Shown: positions 1 through 7,842, counted from the first letter of the stretch. The stretch is DNA of 64,000 nucleotides from Lysobacterales bacterium (GCA_017302075.1 JAFLEB010000001.1:1-64000), one strand, 5' to 3'. The notes: generated by a model from the sequence alone, not told the origin. Program-made: numbers and translations.

Positions 1-110
1 GCGCCTGCTTCCAGCGCGGAACGCTGACGGCGTGCATCCCGCCGACGCGCAACGCATGGCCACCATACGAAAAAACCGCCTTGCGGCGGCTTCTCGTGCT
101 TCGGTCTTGA
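1..110. other. Host flank left of the prophage
   Basis: Short stretch of chromosome left of attL. In the uninterrupted chromosome it would follow the 3' end of the tRNA-Glu gene. Apart from the terminator at 70-89, no gene can be supported here. Confidence 0.7.
70..89 (-). terminator. Displaced terminator of the tRNA-Ala/tRNA-Glu operon
   Basis: Read on the minus strand, a 5-bp GC stem (CCGCC / GGCGG) with a GCAA loop is followed directly by six T. The tRNA genes are transcribed leftward, so this is where their transcript would end in an uninfected chromosome. The prophage now separates the two by about 37 kb. Confidence 0.75.
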
Positions 111-127
111 GGTGGCGTCCCCACGGG
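111..127. other. attL core
   Basis: The 17-mer GGTGGCGTCCCCACGGG is identical to 37686-37702, which covers the 3' end of tRNA-Glu. Sequence to the right diverges from the tRNA, as expected for the phage half of attL. Ten-base arm CCTAACCCCC at 136-145 is the inverted partner of 37677-37686 at the other end, so a rejoined attP would be a dyad. Confidence 0.85.
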
Positions 128-219
128 TTCCCGAACCTAACCCCCGCATCGTCCTGCGATGGAGCGTGAGATTGCCGCGCATTCGCGGGCGCTCCCAGAT
201 GCGCGCGCTATCCCGCTAA
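112..219 (+). other. Alternative 3' coding end of the serine recombinase gene (phage form)
   Basis: When attL and attR recombine, the recombinase frame from 36160 would run through the core into this segment. It stays open for 35 codons from the GTG at 112 to the TAA at 217-219. The excised phage would therefore encode about 544 residues, against 522 in the lysogen. The continuous open frame is seen in the sequence; its use is inferred. Confidence 0.6.
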
Positions 220-369
220 GCCGCACCAGGCCTAGCTCCTAGATCACCCCTACCCCGCTGCAGCAGCTGCCAGTGGGTGGCATCGCTGTCTCCGGCGATC
301 GCGATCGCTGAGCTGGCCAGCAGCCGTCACTGGATGTGCGGTTCCCAATGTCTGGGGGCGTCGGAAAGA

Positions 370-656
370 GGTAACCTAGGTAACCACGGATTGAACAACC
401 GTTGTTTTTCCAGTTGTTTCAATGACTTGCGTGTCATATTCAAAGGTAACTATTTAGGTAACCTGAAGGTAATTGGTTACCTCTCAGAAGAGTGACCAAG
501 GCCGACGAATCTGGCCAATGAAATCAGTGACTTAGGGTTTGGTTACCTCTGGGGTTACCTCAGATTACCGAAAAGTTACCTCTGCGCTTGTTGCGTGAAA
601 CGTAGCTCCAATGCGGGTTTCGTGGCTTTCCGCGCTATCTGGTTACCTTGGTTACC
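370..656. repeat. Cluster of GGTAACC/GGTTACC heptamers
   Basis: Eight perfect copies of GGTAACC or its complement start at 370, 379, 457, 475, 541, 553, 641 and 650. Near matches lie at 445, 468, about 573 and 584. Several form pairs 9 or 12 bp apart. The stretch is richer in A+T than the phage around it and holds no convincing gene. It could be an origin iteron array, a set of operators, or a terminase-binding region next to cos. In the circular phage it lies between the recombinase gene and Q. Confidence 0.85.
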
Positions 657-993
657 GATTTCCGACGGCCGACCCGGCTGGCCGCGTTCCGAATCGAGCA
701 CTGCATGCCACCAGATGCGCGTGAAACGGGTCTGGTAGCGTCATTCCGCGTCTGCCTACCGACATCCCCGGAGACCATCGCGAGGCCCGCTGCGTCGCGC
801 GGAGGGGATGCTCTGGTGGGGCGCACGCATGTGAGTCAGAACCGGCACACGAAGCCCGCGGGCGTGGCGTGGGGACAAGCGCGCGCGCCGGGGTGCAGCC
901 GCCCCCGTCCGGCTGGCCCGGCCCAGCGGCCACCGCTTGCGATCTGGAGCCCTTCGAGCGTCACTGCGGTCCCACGCCGCCAGGACGCCCGCC
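657..993. other. Gene-poor GC-rich segment
   Basis: No reading frame here has convincing coding character. The only recognisable signal is the candidate cohesive-end site at 861-880. Confidence 0.5.
861..880. other. Candidate cos site
   Basis: GGCGTGGCGTGGGGACAAGC strongly resembles, from memory, the 19-nt cohesive end of P2 and 186 (GGCG, A or T, GGCGGGGAAAGCA and a variable last base). The first nine bases match the 186 version and the rest matches with two small insertions. The position also fits: in P2 the cos site lies beyond the 3' end of Q, and here it lies about 380 bp beyond the stop of Q. The nicking positions cannot be read from the sequence. Confidence 0.45.
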
Positions 994-1194
994 ATGCCCC
1001 GCTACCCCTCGCAATCGATCAGCCAGGATCTCGCCGAGCAGCTGCAGGTGCTCGACACCAGATTCCTGCTGGCCATCCACCACGGCGACGTGTCCGTGGC
1101 CGACCTGGCGCGCCGGGAGCTGGCCAACCGCGGCATCGACGGCACCGGGCGATGGGTCGGATTCGCCCAGGCAGGGGAAAGCCTCGGCGTCTGA
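994..1194 (+). CDS. Small phage protein of unknown function, 66 aa
   Basis: A short acidic-to-neutral protein beginning MPRYPSQSIS. Its core reads LARRELANRGIDGTGRWVGF, a pattern I recognise from many short plasmid and phage proteins of unknown role. I chose the ATG at 994 because upstream in-frame residues look non-coding. It stands alone between the repeat/cos region and Q and ends 19 bp before a two-way terminator. No function can be given. Confidence 0.6.
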   Translation: MPRYPSQSISQDLAEQLQVLDTRFLLAIHHGDVSVADLARRELANRGIDGTGRWVGFAQAGESLGV

Positions 1195-1212
1195 GTTCGT
1201 TGCCCACAACGA

Positions 1213-1238
1213 AAAGGCCGCCCGGTTGGGCGGCCTTT
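1213..1238. terminator. Bidirectional terminator
   Basis: Perfect inverted repeat AAAGGCCGCCC - GGTT - GGGCGGCCTTT. It lies between the converging 66-aa gene (ends 1194) and the portal gene (ends 1263) and would stop transcription from either side. Confidence 0.85.
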
Positions 1239-1262
1239 CTCGTTCAGGGCTGTGGCGATCGA

Positions 1263-2273
1263 CTACTTGCTGTCGCTGGGGATCTCGTAGGTGTCGAAGG
1301 CGACCACCTCCTGCCCAAGCCACTCGTTCAACTCCAGGAAGCGCGCCTGCAGGGGTGCGATCTCGTTCTTGACGAACACCTTGGCCGCGTCCGCGATCGA
1401 GCCGAAGCCGCCGGCGTTCTTGGGCACGATGCCCAGCAGCTGCGGCGGCACGCGGTGCGCCGCAAGCACGTCATCCCGGGTGGCGTCCTTGATGCCCAGG
1501 AACTCGTCCTTGGCGGCCACCTCACTGATCGGGATCAGCTGAATCCCGTCTTTCTTGCCGTTGGGCGAGTAGAGGAACAGGTTCCGGAAGTTGCCCGGCC
1601 CCTTGCTGGCCTTCAGGGCGTCGCGCATCTTGTTGATGTCGTCGATGTCCTGGGCCGCGTCGCTCACGTAGAGGATGTAGCCGGCGTGGCTCCCGTTGAT
1701 GTAGTACTTGCGCCGGAACAGGGTCGAGGCCTCGTTCAGCAGCGCCGACTGGATGGCGCCGATGTACTCGGGCAGGCCATAGATCTCCTGGTGCACGTCC
1801 GGCTCGATCAGGTGGAAGATCGCCCCCCGCTTGAATTCCTGCTCGGTGCGCACGCCATTCACCCACCAGTACCGTCCATCCTCCAGGCCGCGCCGGACGT
1901 ATTTCGCCAGGGCGTGCTCAAGCGACATCGGTCGGCCACCGATGCTGTCCCGGCGCTCCAGGTAGCCGTTGCCGAAGATCAGGTAGTCAAGGGCCAATCG
2001 GGCGAACCCTCCCCTGCTGAGTAGCTTGTTCGGCTTGAAGGTGCTGACCAGGATGTTGCGCTTCACGTAGATGCAGCTGGCATGGTGCGGGCTGCAGCGG
2101 AAGGTCTTCGCCAAGCCGTCGAACGAGATCGGCGTCTCGTACCACTTGCCGTTGTCCAGGCACTGGATGTAGTCGAGCAGCTCGCGGCGATCGAGCACGG
2201 GAGCCGGCTCGCCGAACGTGAACGCCTCCATCTTGCCCACGGGCGCAGCAACGGTGTCCGGTTCGGTGGTCAT
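1263..2273 (-). CDS. Q: Phage portal protein, gpQ family
   Basis: 336 aa, close to the 344 aa of P2 gpQ. The portal forms the ring at one capsid vertex through which DNA enters and to which the tail joins. Recognisable blocks are YIKRN-like YVKRNILVS near residue 75, LDYLIFGNGYLERR near 110-125 and the C-terminal AAHRVPPQLLGIVP. The start ATG at 2273 overlaps the stop of the terminase gene by one base (TGATG), which implies translational coupling. The gene ends just before the two-way terminator at 1213-1238. Q and P form a leftward late operon, as in P2. Confidence 0.95.
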   Translation of the reverse strand: MTTEPDTVAAPVGKMEAFTFGEPAPVLDRRELLDYIQCLDNGKWYETPISFDGLAKTFRCSPHHASCIYVKRNILVSTFKPNKLLSRGGFARLALDYLIFGNGYLERRDSIGGRPMSLEHALAKYVRRGLEDGRYWWVNGVRTEQEFKRGAIFHLIEPDVHQEIYGLPEYIGAIQSALLNEASTLFRRKYYINGSHAGYILYVSDAAQDIDDINKMRDALKASKGPGNFRNLFLYSPNGKKDGIQLIPISEVAAKDEFLGIKDATRDDVLAAHRVPPQLLGIVPKNAGGFGSIADAAKVFVKNEIAPLQARFLELNEWLGQEVVAFDTYEIPSDSK

Positions 2274-4033
2274 CACAAGATCTCCAGGATGTTGGCCCGC
2301 TCTTCGCTGCGGCCTTCGATAGGTTCGTGGGCCAGGGCATGCAGCAGCGCCCAGGCAAGGTCTGCGTGGCCGACGTCGTCGCCGCGGCCCGAGGTGTAGG
2401 TAGCATGCCGACCGCTGTCGGTCATGGTCTTGCGGATCGTGATCAGCGCATGCGCCAATTCGGTCCAGCTGGCGTCGAACTCGAGGCGGCCGTTGCTGAT
2501 GACGTCCTTGGCCTTGAGCACCATCTCCGTCTTGACCTGCAGCGAGTAGCTGATCGCTTGGACGGCCGGGAAAAATTGCTTGACCAGCTGGTACACACCT
2601 GCGCCTACGCTGCCGGTGTCGATGCCGATGTAGGTCACGTTGTAGCGGGCGCACAGCATGCGGATGTGCTTGGCCTGCTCGGCGAAGTCCATGCCGCGCC
2701 ACTGCTTTTTCTCGAGCACCCGGAACTTGCCGCCGCGGATCGCCGGCGGCGCCACGACCACCAGGCCAGCGGTATCGCCGGTCTCGGCGGGGTCGTAGCC
2801 GATCCACACCTCGCGGTCGCCGAACGGGCGATCGGCGAACGGTTTCCAGTCTTCCCAGGCCTCCCAGCTGTCGACGAAACACCGCGCCTGGATCTCGGCC
2901 AGGGGGAACACCGACAGCGTGTCGTCGATGAACTGGCACATGAGTAGGTTGGCCCACTCGTCGTCGCTGTATTCCAGCCGCAACTGCTGCAGGTCGAACA
3001 GGTCGCAGCCCTCGCGCACCGCGTCCTCGACCGTGACGATGTGGCGCCACTGCCCGTCCGCGCACATTGCGCCGTTGACCAGCGCGTGGTGGCTGACATC
3101 GATCTCGACGCGGTTTTCCTTGCGACGCCCTTTGTTGTAGAGCGAGCCGTCCCAATACGGGTACGCGTCGTGGGTGATGCTGCTCGGGGTGCTGAAGTAC
3201 GTCAGGCGCCACTTCTTGTGGATCGCCATGCCGCTCGCCACCTTCCTCAGCTCCTGGAAGCGGTGCACCCAGAAGTACTCGTCGAAATACAGGTTGCCGT
3301 GGTAGCTCTGGGCGGTGCGCGCGTTCGTGCCCAGGAAATACAGCGTGGCGCCGTTCGGCAGCACCATCGGATCGCCCTTGATCTCGACGTCGACTTCCTG
3401 GGCGAACTGGATGATGTACTGCTTGAAGACGTGCGCCTGCGCCTTGCTCGCTGACAGGAAGATCTGGTTGCGCCCGGTGGTAAGCGCATCGATCAGCGCC
3501 TCGCGGGCAAAGTAGAACGTCGCGCCGATCTGGCGGGACTTCAGGATGTTGCGGATGCGCGCGGTCAGTCCCGCCTCCCACCAACGGCGCTGATACCCGA
3601 ACTGCTGCTCGTGGAAGATCTCCAGCAGTCGCGCGGTGGCTTCCTCGCTGAAAAAGTTGCGCGCCGGTTTGCGCTTGGGGCCGGCGTTGCGGTTCTCGAT
3701 CTTCGGGTTGAGGTCGCCCTCATGGCCGCCGGGCTGCTCGTAGCGACGCACGCGCGCCAAGCGCTCGATCTGGCGCCCAAGCAGGTCGATTTCCTTGTAG
3801 TCGCTTCCCGTCTTCTGCTCCTTCAGCACCAGGCGCATCAACCTGGCCTCGACGCAGCTCTCCACCCGCTCGATCGCCGGCGACTCGTCCCACGCGTCGC
3901 GGCTCTTCCACGACTCGACAGTCGTGCGCGGGATGCCCAGGCAGTCAGCGATATCCGTGCACCGCCACCCCTGCCAGTAGAGGAAGCGTGCCGTCCGACG
4001 GTGGTCGACTTGTGGCGGGGTGGCGATTTGCAC
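2273..4033 (-). CDS. P: Terminase large subunit, gpP family
   Basis: 586 aa (P2 gpP about 590). This is the ATPase of the packaging motor. An N-terminal helix-turn-helix-like segment (about 10-45) is followed by the ATPase: LKSRQIGATFY acts as the Walker A region near 163, NLYFDEYFW as Walker B near 247, and YFSTPSS as the coupling motif. The C-terminal nuclease fold shows IGYDPAETGD, YIGIDTGSVG and GDDVGHADLAWAL, each with the expected acidic residues. The start is a GTG at 4033. It lies 7 nt after a -10-like CAGACT (4045-4040, minus strand) and has no evident ribosome-binding site, so a leaderless mRNA is possible. Confidence 0.95.
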   Translation of the reverse strand: MQIATPPQVDHRRTARFLYWQGWRCTDIADCLGIPRTTVESWKSRDAWDESPAIERVESCVEARLMRLVLKEQKTGSDYKEIDLLGRQIERLARVRRYEQPGGHEGDLNPKIENRNAGPKRKPARNFFSEEATARLLEIFHEQQFGYQRRWWEAGLTARIRNILKSRQIGATFYFAREALIDALTTGRNQIFLSASKAQAHVFKQYIIQFAQEVDVEIKGDPMVLPNGATLYFLGTNARTAQSYHGNLYFDEYFWVHRFQELRKVASGMAIHKKWRLTYFSTPSSITHDAYPYWDGSLYNKGRRKENRVEIDVSHHALVNGAMCADGQWRHIVTVEDAVREGCDLFDLQQLRLEYSDDEWANLLMCQFIDDTLSVFPLAEIQARCFVDSWEAWEDWKPFADRPFGDREVWIGYDPAETGDTAGLVVVAPPAIRGGKFRVLEKKQWRGMDFAEQAKHIRMLCARYNVTYIGIDTGSVGAGVYQLVKQFFPAVQAISYSLQVKTEMVLKAKDVISNGRLEFDASWTELAHALITIRKTMTDSGRHATYTSGRGDDVGHADLAWALLHALAHEPIEGRSEERANILEIL

Positions 4034-4039
4034 GCCCGC

Positions 4040-4139
4040 AGTCTGTTTGCCCCTCGCGCGTGGTCTCAGGCCATGCGGATGTAAGCGGCGGGATTACAGG
4101 CAAGTCGCGTTGCCGGCCTCGGACACGCGCCCGGACGAT
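4040..4139. promoter_or_regulatory. Divergent late promoter region between P and O, Ogr-type activator site
   Basis: The dyad TGTAAGCGGCGGGATTACA (4080-4098) has TGTA/TACA arms like the TGT-N12-ACA targets of P2 Ogr and Delta. On the plus strand GACGAT (4134-4139) starts 54 nt after the dyad start. On the minus strand CAGACT (4045-4040) starts 53 nt after it. The same layout recurs before J and V. The symmetric site could therefore serve both the leftward P-Q and rightward O-N-M operons. The prophage encodes a fitting activator at 27868-28230. Confidence 0.6.
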
Positions 4140-4189
4140 CCACCCGTGATCACGCCGTGATGCCGGCAATCAACCACCAGGGTGAGCCC

Positions 4190-5026
4190 ATGGCCAAGAA
4201 GGCCCAGAAGTCCAAGTTTTTCCGCGTTGCCACCGCCGGCGCAACTACCGACGGTCGGAACCTCGATGCGGCCCAGCTGCGCGAGATGGCGGAAACCTAC
4301 GATCCGCAGAAGTACGGCGCTCGTATCTTCGTCGAGCACATCCGTGGCCTGAACCCCGAGTGGGGCTTCCGCTGCATGGGCGACGTGATCGGCCTGCGCA
4401 CGGGCTCGATCGAGATCGACGGCCAGCAGCGCGTCACCCTGGAAGCGCAGGTGGAGCCCACGGACGAATTCGTCGCGCTGACCAAGAAGGGCCAGAAGAT
4501 CTACAGCTCGATCGAGATCGCGCCGAACTTCGCCGGCAGTGGCAAGGCCTACCTGTTCGGCCTGGGCGTCACCGATTCGCCGGCCAGCCTGGGCACCGAG
4601 ATCCTGCAGTTCGCTGCACAGAACCCCGCGGCAAGCCCCTTCTCCGCCCGCAAGCAGCAGGCCGACAACCTGTTCTCCGAAGCGGTCGAGTCGGTGATCG
4701 AGTTCGAAGAGGTCGAGGACGAATCGCCGTCCCTGCTCGAGCGCATCACCGCGATGTTCAAGACCAAGCGCTCCGACGACGCGGCGCGGTTCGCGGATGT
4801 GCATTCCGCGGTCGAGCAGGTCGCGGGTGTGGCCGGCGACGCCCAGGCGGCCGCCGAGCAGGCCACGGGCGACTTGGCCGGCCTGCGCCAGGAGTTCAGC
4901 GACTACCGCCAGGCTACCGACCAGAAGCTGCAGGAATTCGGCGCGCGCCTGGACAGCACCCCGGAGCCGGGTCCGCGCCGCAGCCCCGCCACCAACACCC
5001 CGTCCGACGTGCTGACCGACTGCTGA
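4190..5026 (+). CDS. O: Capsid scaffolding protein/protease, gpO family
   Basis: 278 aa (P2 gpO 284). It guides assembly of the major capsid protein and then cleaves the head proteins. The N-terminal protease half contains FRVATAGATTDGR, IFVEHIRG and YSSIEIAPN, with His and Ser placed as in the gpO serine-protease family. The C-terminal half (about 200-265) is a charged helical scaffold segment. The ATG at 4190 follows an AGGGTGAG sequence and gives the family N-terminus MAKKAQKSKFFRV. A GTG at 4157 and an ATG at 4160 in frame are less likely starts. It is the first gene of the rightward capsid operon. Confidence 0.93.
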   Translation: MAKKAQKSKFFRVATAGATTDGRNLDAAQLREMAETYDPQKYGARIFVEHIRGLNPEWGFRCMGDVIGLRTGSIEIDGQQRVTLEAQVEPTDEFVALTKKGQKIYSSIEIAPNFAGSGKAYLFGLGVTDSPASLGTEILQFAAQNPAASPFSARKQQADNLFSEAVESVIEFEEVEDESPSLLERITAMFKTKRSDDAARFADVHSAVEQVAGVAGDAQAAAEQATGDLAGLRQEFSDYRQATDQKLQEFGARLDSTPEPGPRRSPATNTPSDVLTDC

Positions 5027-5075
5027 TCGCAGCCGGCCGACCCCATCACCGCCACGCTTCACCGGAGACCGCGCG

Positions 5076-6089
5076 ATGCGCAACACCACCCGCAAGCTCT
5101 ACACCGCCATGCTGGCGCACATCGCGCAGCTCAACGGCGTCGACGACGCCACCTCCAAGTTCAGCGTGGACCCCAGCGTCCAGCAGACGATGGAGACCCG
5201 CATCCAGGAGTCGAGCGACTTCCTGCGCCAGATCAACGTGGTCGGCGTGACCGAGCAGCAGGGCGAAAAGCTCGGCCTCGGCGTCGGCGGCCCGATCGCC
5301 AGCACCACCAACACGGCTGTCCAGGATCGCGCGACGAAGGATCCGACGGACATGGACCAGCAGGGCTACATCTGCACCCAGACCAACTTCGACACCCACC
5401 TCACGTACGGCAAGATCGACGCGTGGGCGAAGTTCCCCGACTTCCAGACGCGCGTGCGTGACGCGATCATCCGGCGCCAGGCGCTGGACCGCATCATGAT
5501 CGGCTTCAACGGCACCAGCCGCGCGGCCACCTCGAACCTGGTCGCCAACCCGCTGCTGCAGGACGTCAACAAGGGCTGGCTGCAGAAGTACCGCGAGTTC
5601 GCCACCGCGCGCGTGCTCGCCGATGGTGCCAACGCCGGGGAGATCCGCGTGGGCGAGGCGGCCGGCGGCGACTACAAGAACCTGGACGCGCTGGTGATGG
5701 ACGCCGTGGCCAGCCTGGTCGAACCCTGGTACCAGGAGGACACGCAGCTGGTGGCGATCCTGGGCCGCGACCTCCTGCACGACAAGTACTTCCCGCTGGT
5801 GAACACCGCCAACGCGCCGACCGAGCAGCTCGCCCTCGACACGCTGGTCAGCCAGAAGCGCGTGGGTGGCCTGCAGGCTGTGCGCGTCCCCAGCATGCTG
5901 GCCAACGTGGTGTTCATCACCCGCCTCGACAACCTGTCGATCTACTACCAGGAGGGCGGCCGCCGCCGCGCCATCGTCGACAACGCCAAGCGCGACCGCA
6001 TCGAGAACTACGAGTCCAGCAACGATGCCTACGTGGTCGAGGACTACGGCTGCGGCTGCCTGATCGAGAACGTCACCTTCAGCTGGTGA
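5076..6089 (+). CDS. N: Major capsid protein, gpN family
   Basis: 337 aa (P2 gpN 357). This is the head shell subunit. It starts MRNTTRKLYTAMLAHIAQLN and contains the family blocks PTDMDQQGYICTQTNFD near 90, FNGTSRA near 147 and RRRAIVDNAKRDRIENYESS near 300. An AGGAG-type site is not obvious; CCGGAGACC precedes the ATG. It lies 49 bp after O and is followed by a very strong hairpin (6100-6124) before M, which could stabilise the abundant N mRNA. Confidence 0.95.
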   Translation: MRNTTRKLYTAMLAHIAQLNGVDDATSKFSVDPSVQQTMETRIQESSDFLRQINVVGVTEQQGEKLGLGVGGPIASTTNTAVQDRATKDPTDMDQQGYICTQTNFDTHLTYGKIDAWAKFPDFQTRVRDAIIRRQALDRIMIGFNGTSRAATSNLVANPLLQDVNKGWLQKYREFATARVLADGANAGEIRVGEAAGGDYKNLDALVMDAVASLVEPWYQEDTQLVAILGRDLLHDKYFPLVNTANAPTEQLALDTLVSQKRVGGLQAVRVPSMLANVVFITRLDNLSIYYQEGGRRRAIVDNAKRDRIENYESSNDAYVVEDYGCGCLIENVTFSW

Positions 6090-6099
6090 CCTTGCTGAG

Positions 6100-6124
6100 C
6101 CGGGCGGCGGCGACCGCCGCCCGG
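6100..6124 (+). promoter_or_regulatory. Strong RNA hairpin between N and M
   Basis: Ten-base perfect arms (CCGGGCGGCG / CGCCGCCCGG) around a five-base loop, 10 bp after the N stop codon. There is no T-run, so it looks like an mRNA-stabilising or attenuating hairpin and not a classical terminator. Confidence 0.5.
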
Positions 6125-6159
6125 TAGCGCCACCGCATGCCGCCTCCAGGAGTTCACCG

Positions 6160-6840
6160 ATGTCCCTCGCCCGCAAGCATTTCCAGCGCGTCATGGCCGC
6201 CAAGGCTGCCGCAGCCGCGGATCCCGGCGAACCGATCAAGGCCAATGCCTACGAGCTCGAGCTGATCCGCCTGGCCGATGCCAAGCGCGCCCTCAAGCAA
6301 GTCCAGTCCATCGAGCGCAAGGCGGAGGTCAAGCGTCGCGTTCTACCCCAGTTCGAGCCCTGGATCCAGGGCGTGCTGGAAGCCGGCCGCGGCGGCCAGG
6401 ATGACGTCCTGATGACCTGCATGGTCTGGCTGATCGACATCGGCGATTTCCCCGCCGCGCTGGAGATCGCCGCCTACGCGCTCAAGCACAAGCTCACCCT
6501 GCCGGACCAGTACAAGCGCGACGTCGCCACGCTGGTCGCCGAGGAGATCGCCGAGCAGTCCACCGCAACGATTGCCGCCGGCAAGCCCGCTGACCTGGAA
6601 AGCCTGGACCGCGCGCTCCTGCTCACGTCCGACTCGGACATGCCGGATGAGGTGCGCGCCAAGCTCCACAAGGCGCTGGGGCAAGCGCTCCAGGCCCAGT
6701 CCGGCGTCGACGGCACGGGCACCCCTGACAAGGACGCCGCGCAGAGCGCGCTGGCCCACTTCAAGCGCGCCGTGGAGCTCCACGACCGCGTCGGCGTGAA
6801 GAAGGACATCGAGCGGCTCGAGCGGGTGCTCAAGCCGTAA
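6160..6840 (+). CDS. M: Terminase small subunit, gpM family
   Basis: 226 aa (P2 gpM 247). It supplies the DNA-recognition and endonuclease part of the P2-type terminase that cuts at cos. Recognisable are the start MSLARKHFQRVMAAKAA, the block LPQFEPWIQGVLEAGRGGQD near 65 and MVWLIDIGDF near 88. A CAGGAGTT ribosome-binding site precedes the ATG. It follows N in P2 order, but the next gene is an extra membrane protein and not L. Confidence 0.92.
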   Translation: MSLARKHFQRVMAAKAAAAADPGEPIKANAYELELIRLADAKRALKQVQSIERKAEVKRRVLPQFEPWIQGVLEAGRGGQDDVLMTCMVWLIDIGDFPAALEIAAYALKHKLTLPDQYKRDVATLVAEEIAEQSTATIAAGKPADLESLDRALLLTSDSDMPDEVRAKLHKALGQALQAQSGVDGTGTPDKDAAQSALAHFKRAVELHDRVGVKKDIERLERVLKP

Positions 6841-6847
6841 CCCCACT

Positions 6848-6968
6848 CGGGATGCCGGCCACCGGACGTTCCAACTCCTGGCGCTGGTGACCGCCGGCAT
6901 CCCGACCACCCTGCCCCCCGGGCGCCGCGGCGGCGGGGCGGTACTGCAGGAACCCTCTTGCCCTGCAG
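6848..6968 (+). repeat. Nested inverted repeats in the M to 7003 gap
   Basis: The 162-bp gap after M holds 12-bp perfect arms CGGGATGCCGGC (6848-6859) and GCCGGCATCCCG (6893-6904). A second pair follows, CTGCAGG (6944-6950) and CCTGCAG (6962-6968), within longer imperfect C/G-rich arms. No T-run follows. I see no gene in this gap. Possible roles are attenuation or mRNA protection between the capsid and lysis segments. Confidence 0.55.
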
Positions 6969-7002
6969 GCCCGCCCCCCACCGCCGCACTTAGGAGATCA
7001 CC

Positions 7003-7362
7003 ATGGAATGGATTCAGGACCACATCCCCGCATGGAACGGCCTGCTGGCGCTGTTTCTGTTCTGGCTGCCGCTGCTGCTCTGCCTGTATGGCTACACCGT
7101 TCGCAGCGTCCGCGAATTCGCCAACGATCGCGCCGCCCGAGCCAACGCAGAGCTGCCGACCAGCCAGTCGAACGGCTACTACCAGCCATCGATCACTGTG
7201 GGCACGCTGTTGGCCCGCCTAGCGGCGTCGGTGGTGCCGATCGTCAACTTGGTGGCCGCGATCTTCGACGTGGCGCCCGAGGTCTTCGGCCAGTTCTTCA
7301 ACTGGGCGAGCAAGGCGCTCGACATCCCGCTTGTCCCGACGCGCGCGAAGCGATGGGAGTAA
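7003..7362 (+). CDS. Small phage membrane protein of unknown function
   Basis: 119 aa with a TAGGAG ribosome-binding site. A hydrophobic helix spans about residues 13-33 (LLALFLFWLPLLLCLYGYTV) and a second weaker one about 66-88. The segment between them is polar. It is inserted between M and L, a place with no equivalent in P2, and ends three bases before the TTG of L. It may belong to lysis or superinfection exclusion, but nothing in the sequence decides this. Confidence 0.7.
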   Translation: MEWIQDHIPAWNGLLALFLFWLPLLLCLYGYTVRSVREFANDRAARANAELPTSQSNGYYQPSITVGTLLARLAASVVPIVNLVAAIFDVAPEVFGQFFNWASKALDIPLVPTRAKRWE

Positions 7363-7365
7363 CCC

Positions 7366-7842
7366 TTGAGCGGTTTCGTTGCCACCGCGCCATCGCCGCC
7401 GGCCGCAGATCCCCAGGATGCGATCGCCAACGATGGTTGGTTCCCAGCGGTCTCGATGGCCGCGACGCGGAACGCGATGCGCCTGGACGGCACCGTCACC
7501 CAAGAGCGCCTGCGCGCAGCGCTGGTGAACGCGATGATGGACATCAACCGCCAGCTGCGCGCGTTCAAGACCGCCGCCAGCGCGGCCGGCCATGCCTCGA
7601 TCGAAGCCGCCAGCGCGGGCGACTCGGTGGACGGACAGCCGCGTCTCGTCCTGCTCTACCTGCGCGCGGTCATGTGCAGCGCGAAAGCCGACCTGGTCGA
7701 GCGGTACCGCGACTTCGACGCGGATGGCAACCGCTCCCGCCTCGAGGACCACGAGCCTGGTGCCGACGAGCAACGCCGGAACGCACATTGGGCGGTCCGC
7801 GACATCCTCGACCAGTCGCACGTCTTCGTGGAGCTGATCTGA
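7366..7842 (+). CDS. L: Head completion protein, gpL family
   Basis: 158 aa (P2 gpL 169). It finishes the packaged head and prepares it for tail joining. Typical is the segment ANDGWFPAVSMAATRNAMRL, followed by VTQERLRAALVNAMMDINRQL and the closing AVRDILDQSHVFVELI. The start is a TTG at 7366, three bases after the previous stop; no ATG gives the family N-terminus. Its stop overlaps the start of X by one base. Confidence 0.9.
   Translation: MSGFVATAPSPPAADPQDAIANDGWFPAVSMAATRNAMRLDGTVTQERLRAALVNAMMDINRQLRAFKTAASAAGHASIEAASAGDSVDGQPRLVLLYLRAVMCSAKADLVERYRDFDADGNRSRLEDHEPGADEQRRNAHWAVRDILDQSHVFVELI

Noticed and set aside
295..308. GCGATCGCGATCGC palindrome
   Set aside because: Short GC-rich palindromes of this type are common by chance in such DNA; nothing else supports a function.
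277..495. 72-residue frame overlapping the GGTAACC cluster
   Set aside because: It needs a GTG start, passes through the repeats, and looks like translated spacer with no ribosome-binding site.
648..2024. 458-residue frame starting in the repeat region and running antisense to Q
   Set aside because: Most of it is antisense to the portal gene, it crosses a strong terminator, and there is no family resemblance.
1263..3584. 773-residue frame joining antisense-frame terminase sequence to the portal
   Set aside because: The portal begins at the ATG at 2273. The first 437 residues are the wrong frame of the terminase gene, so this is not a natural fusion.
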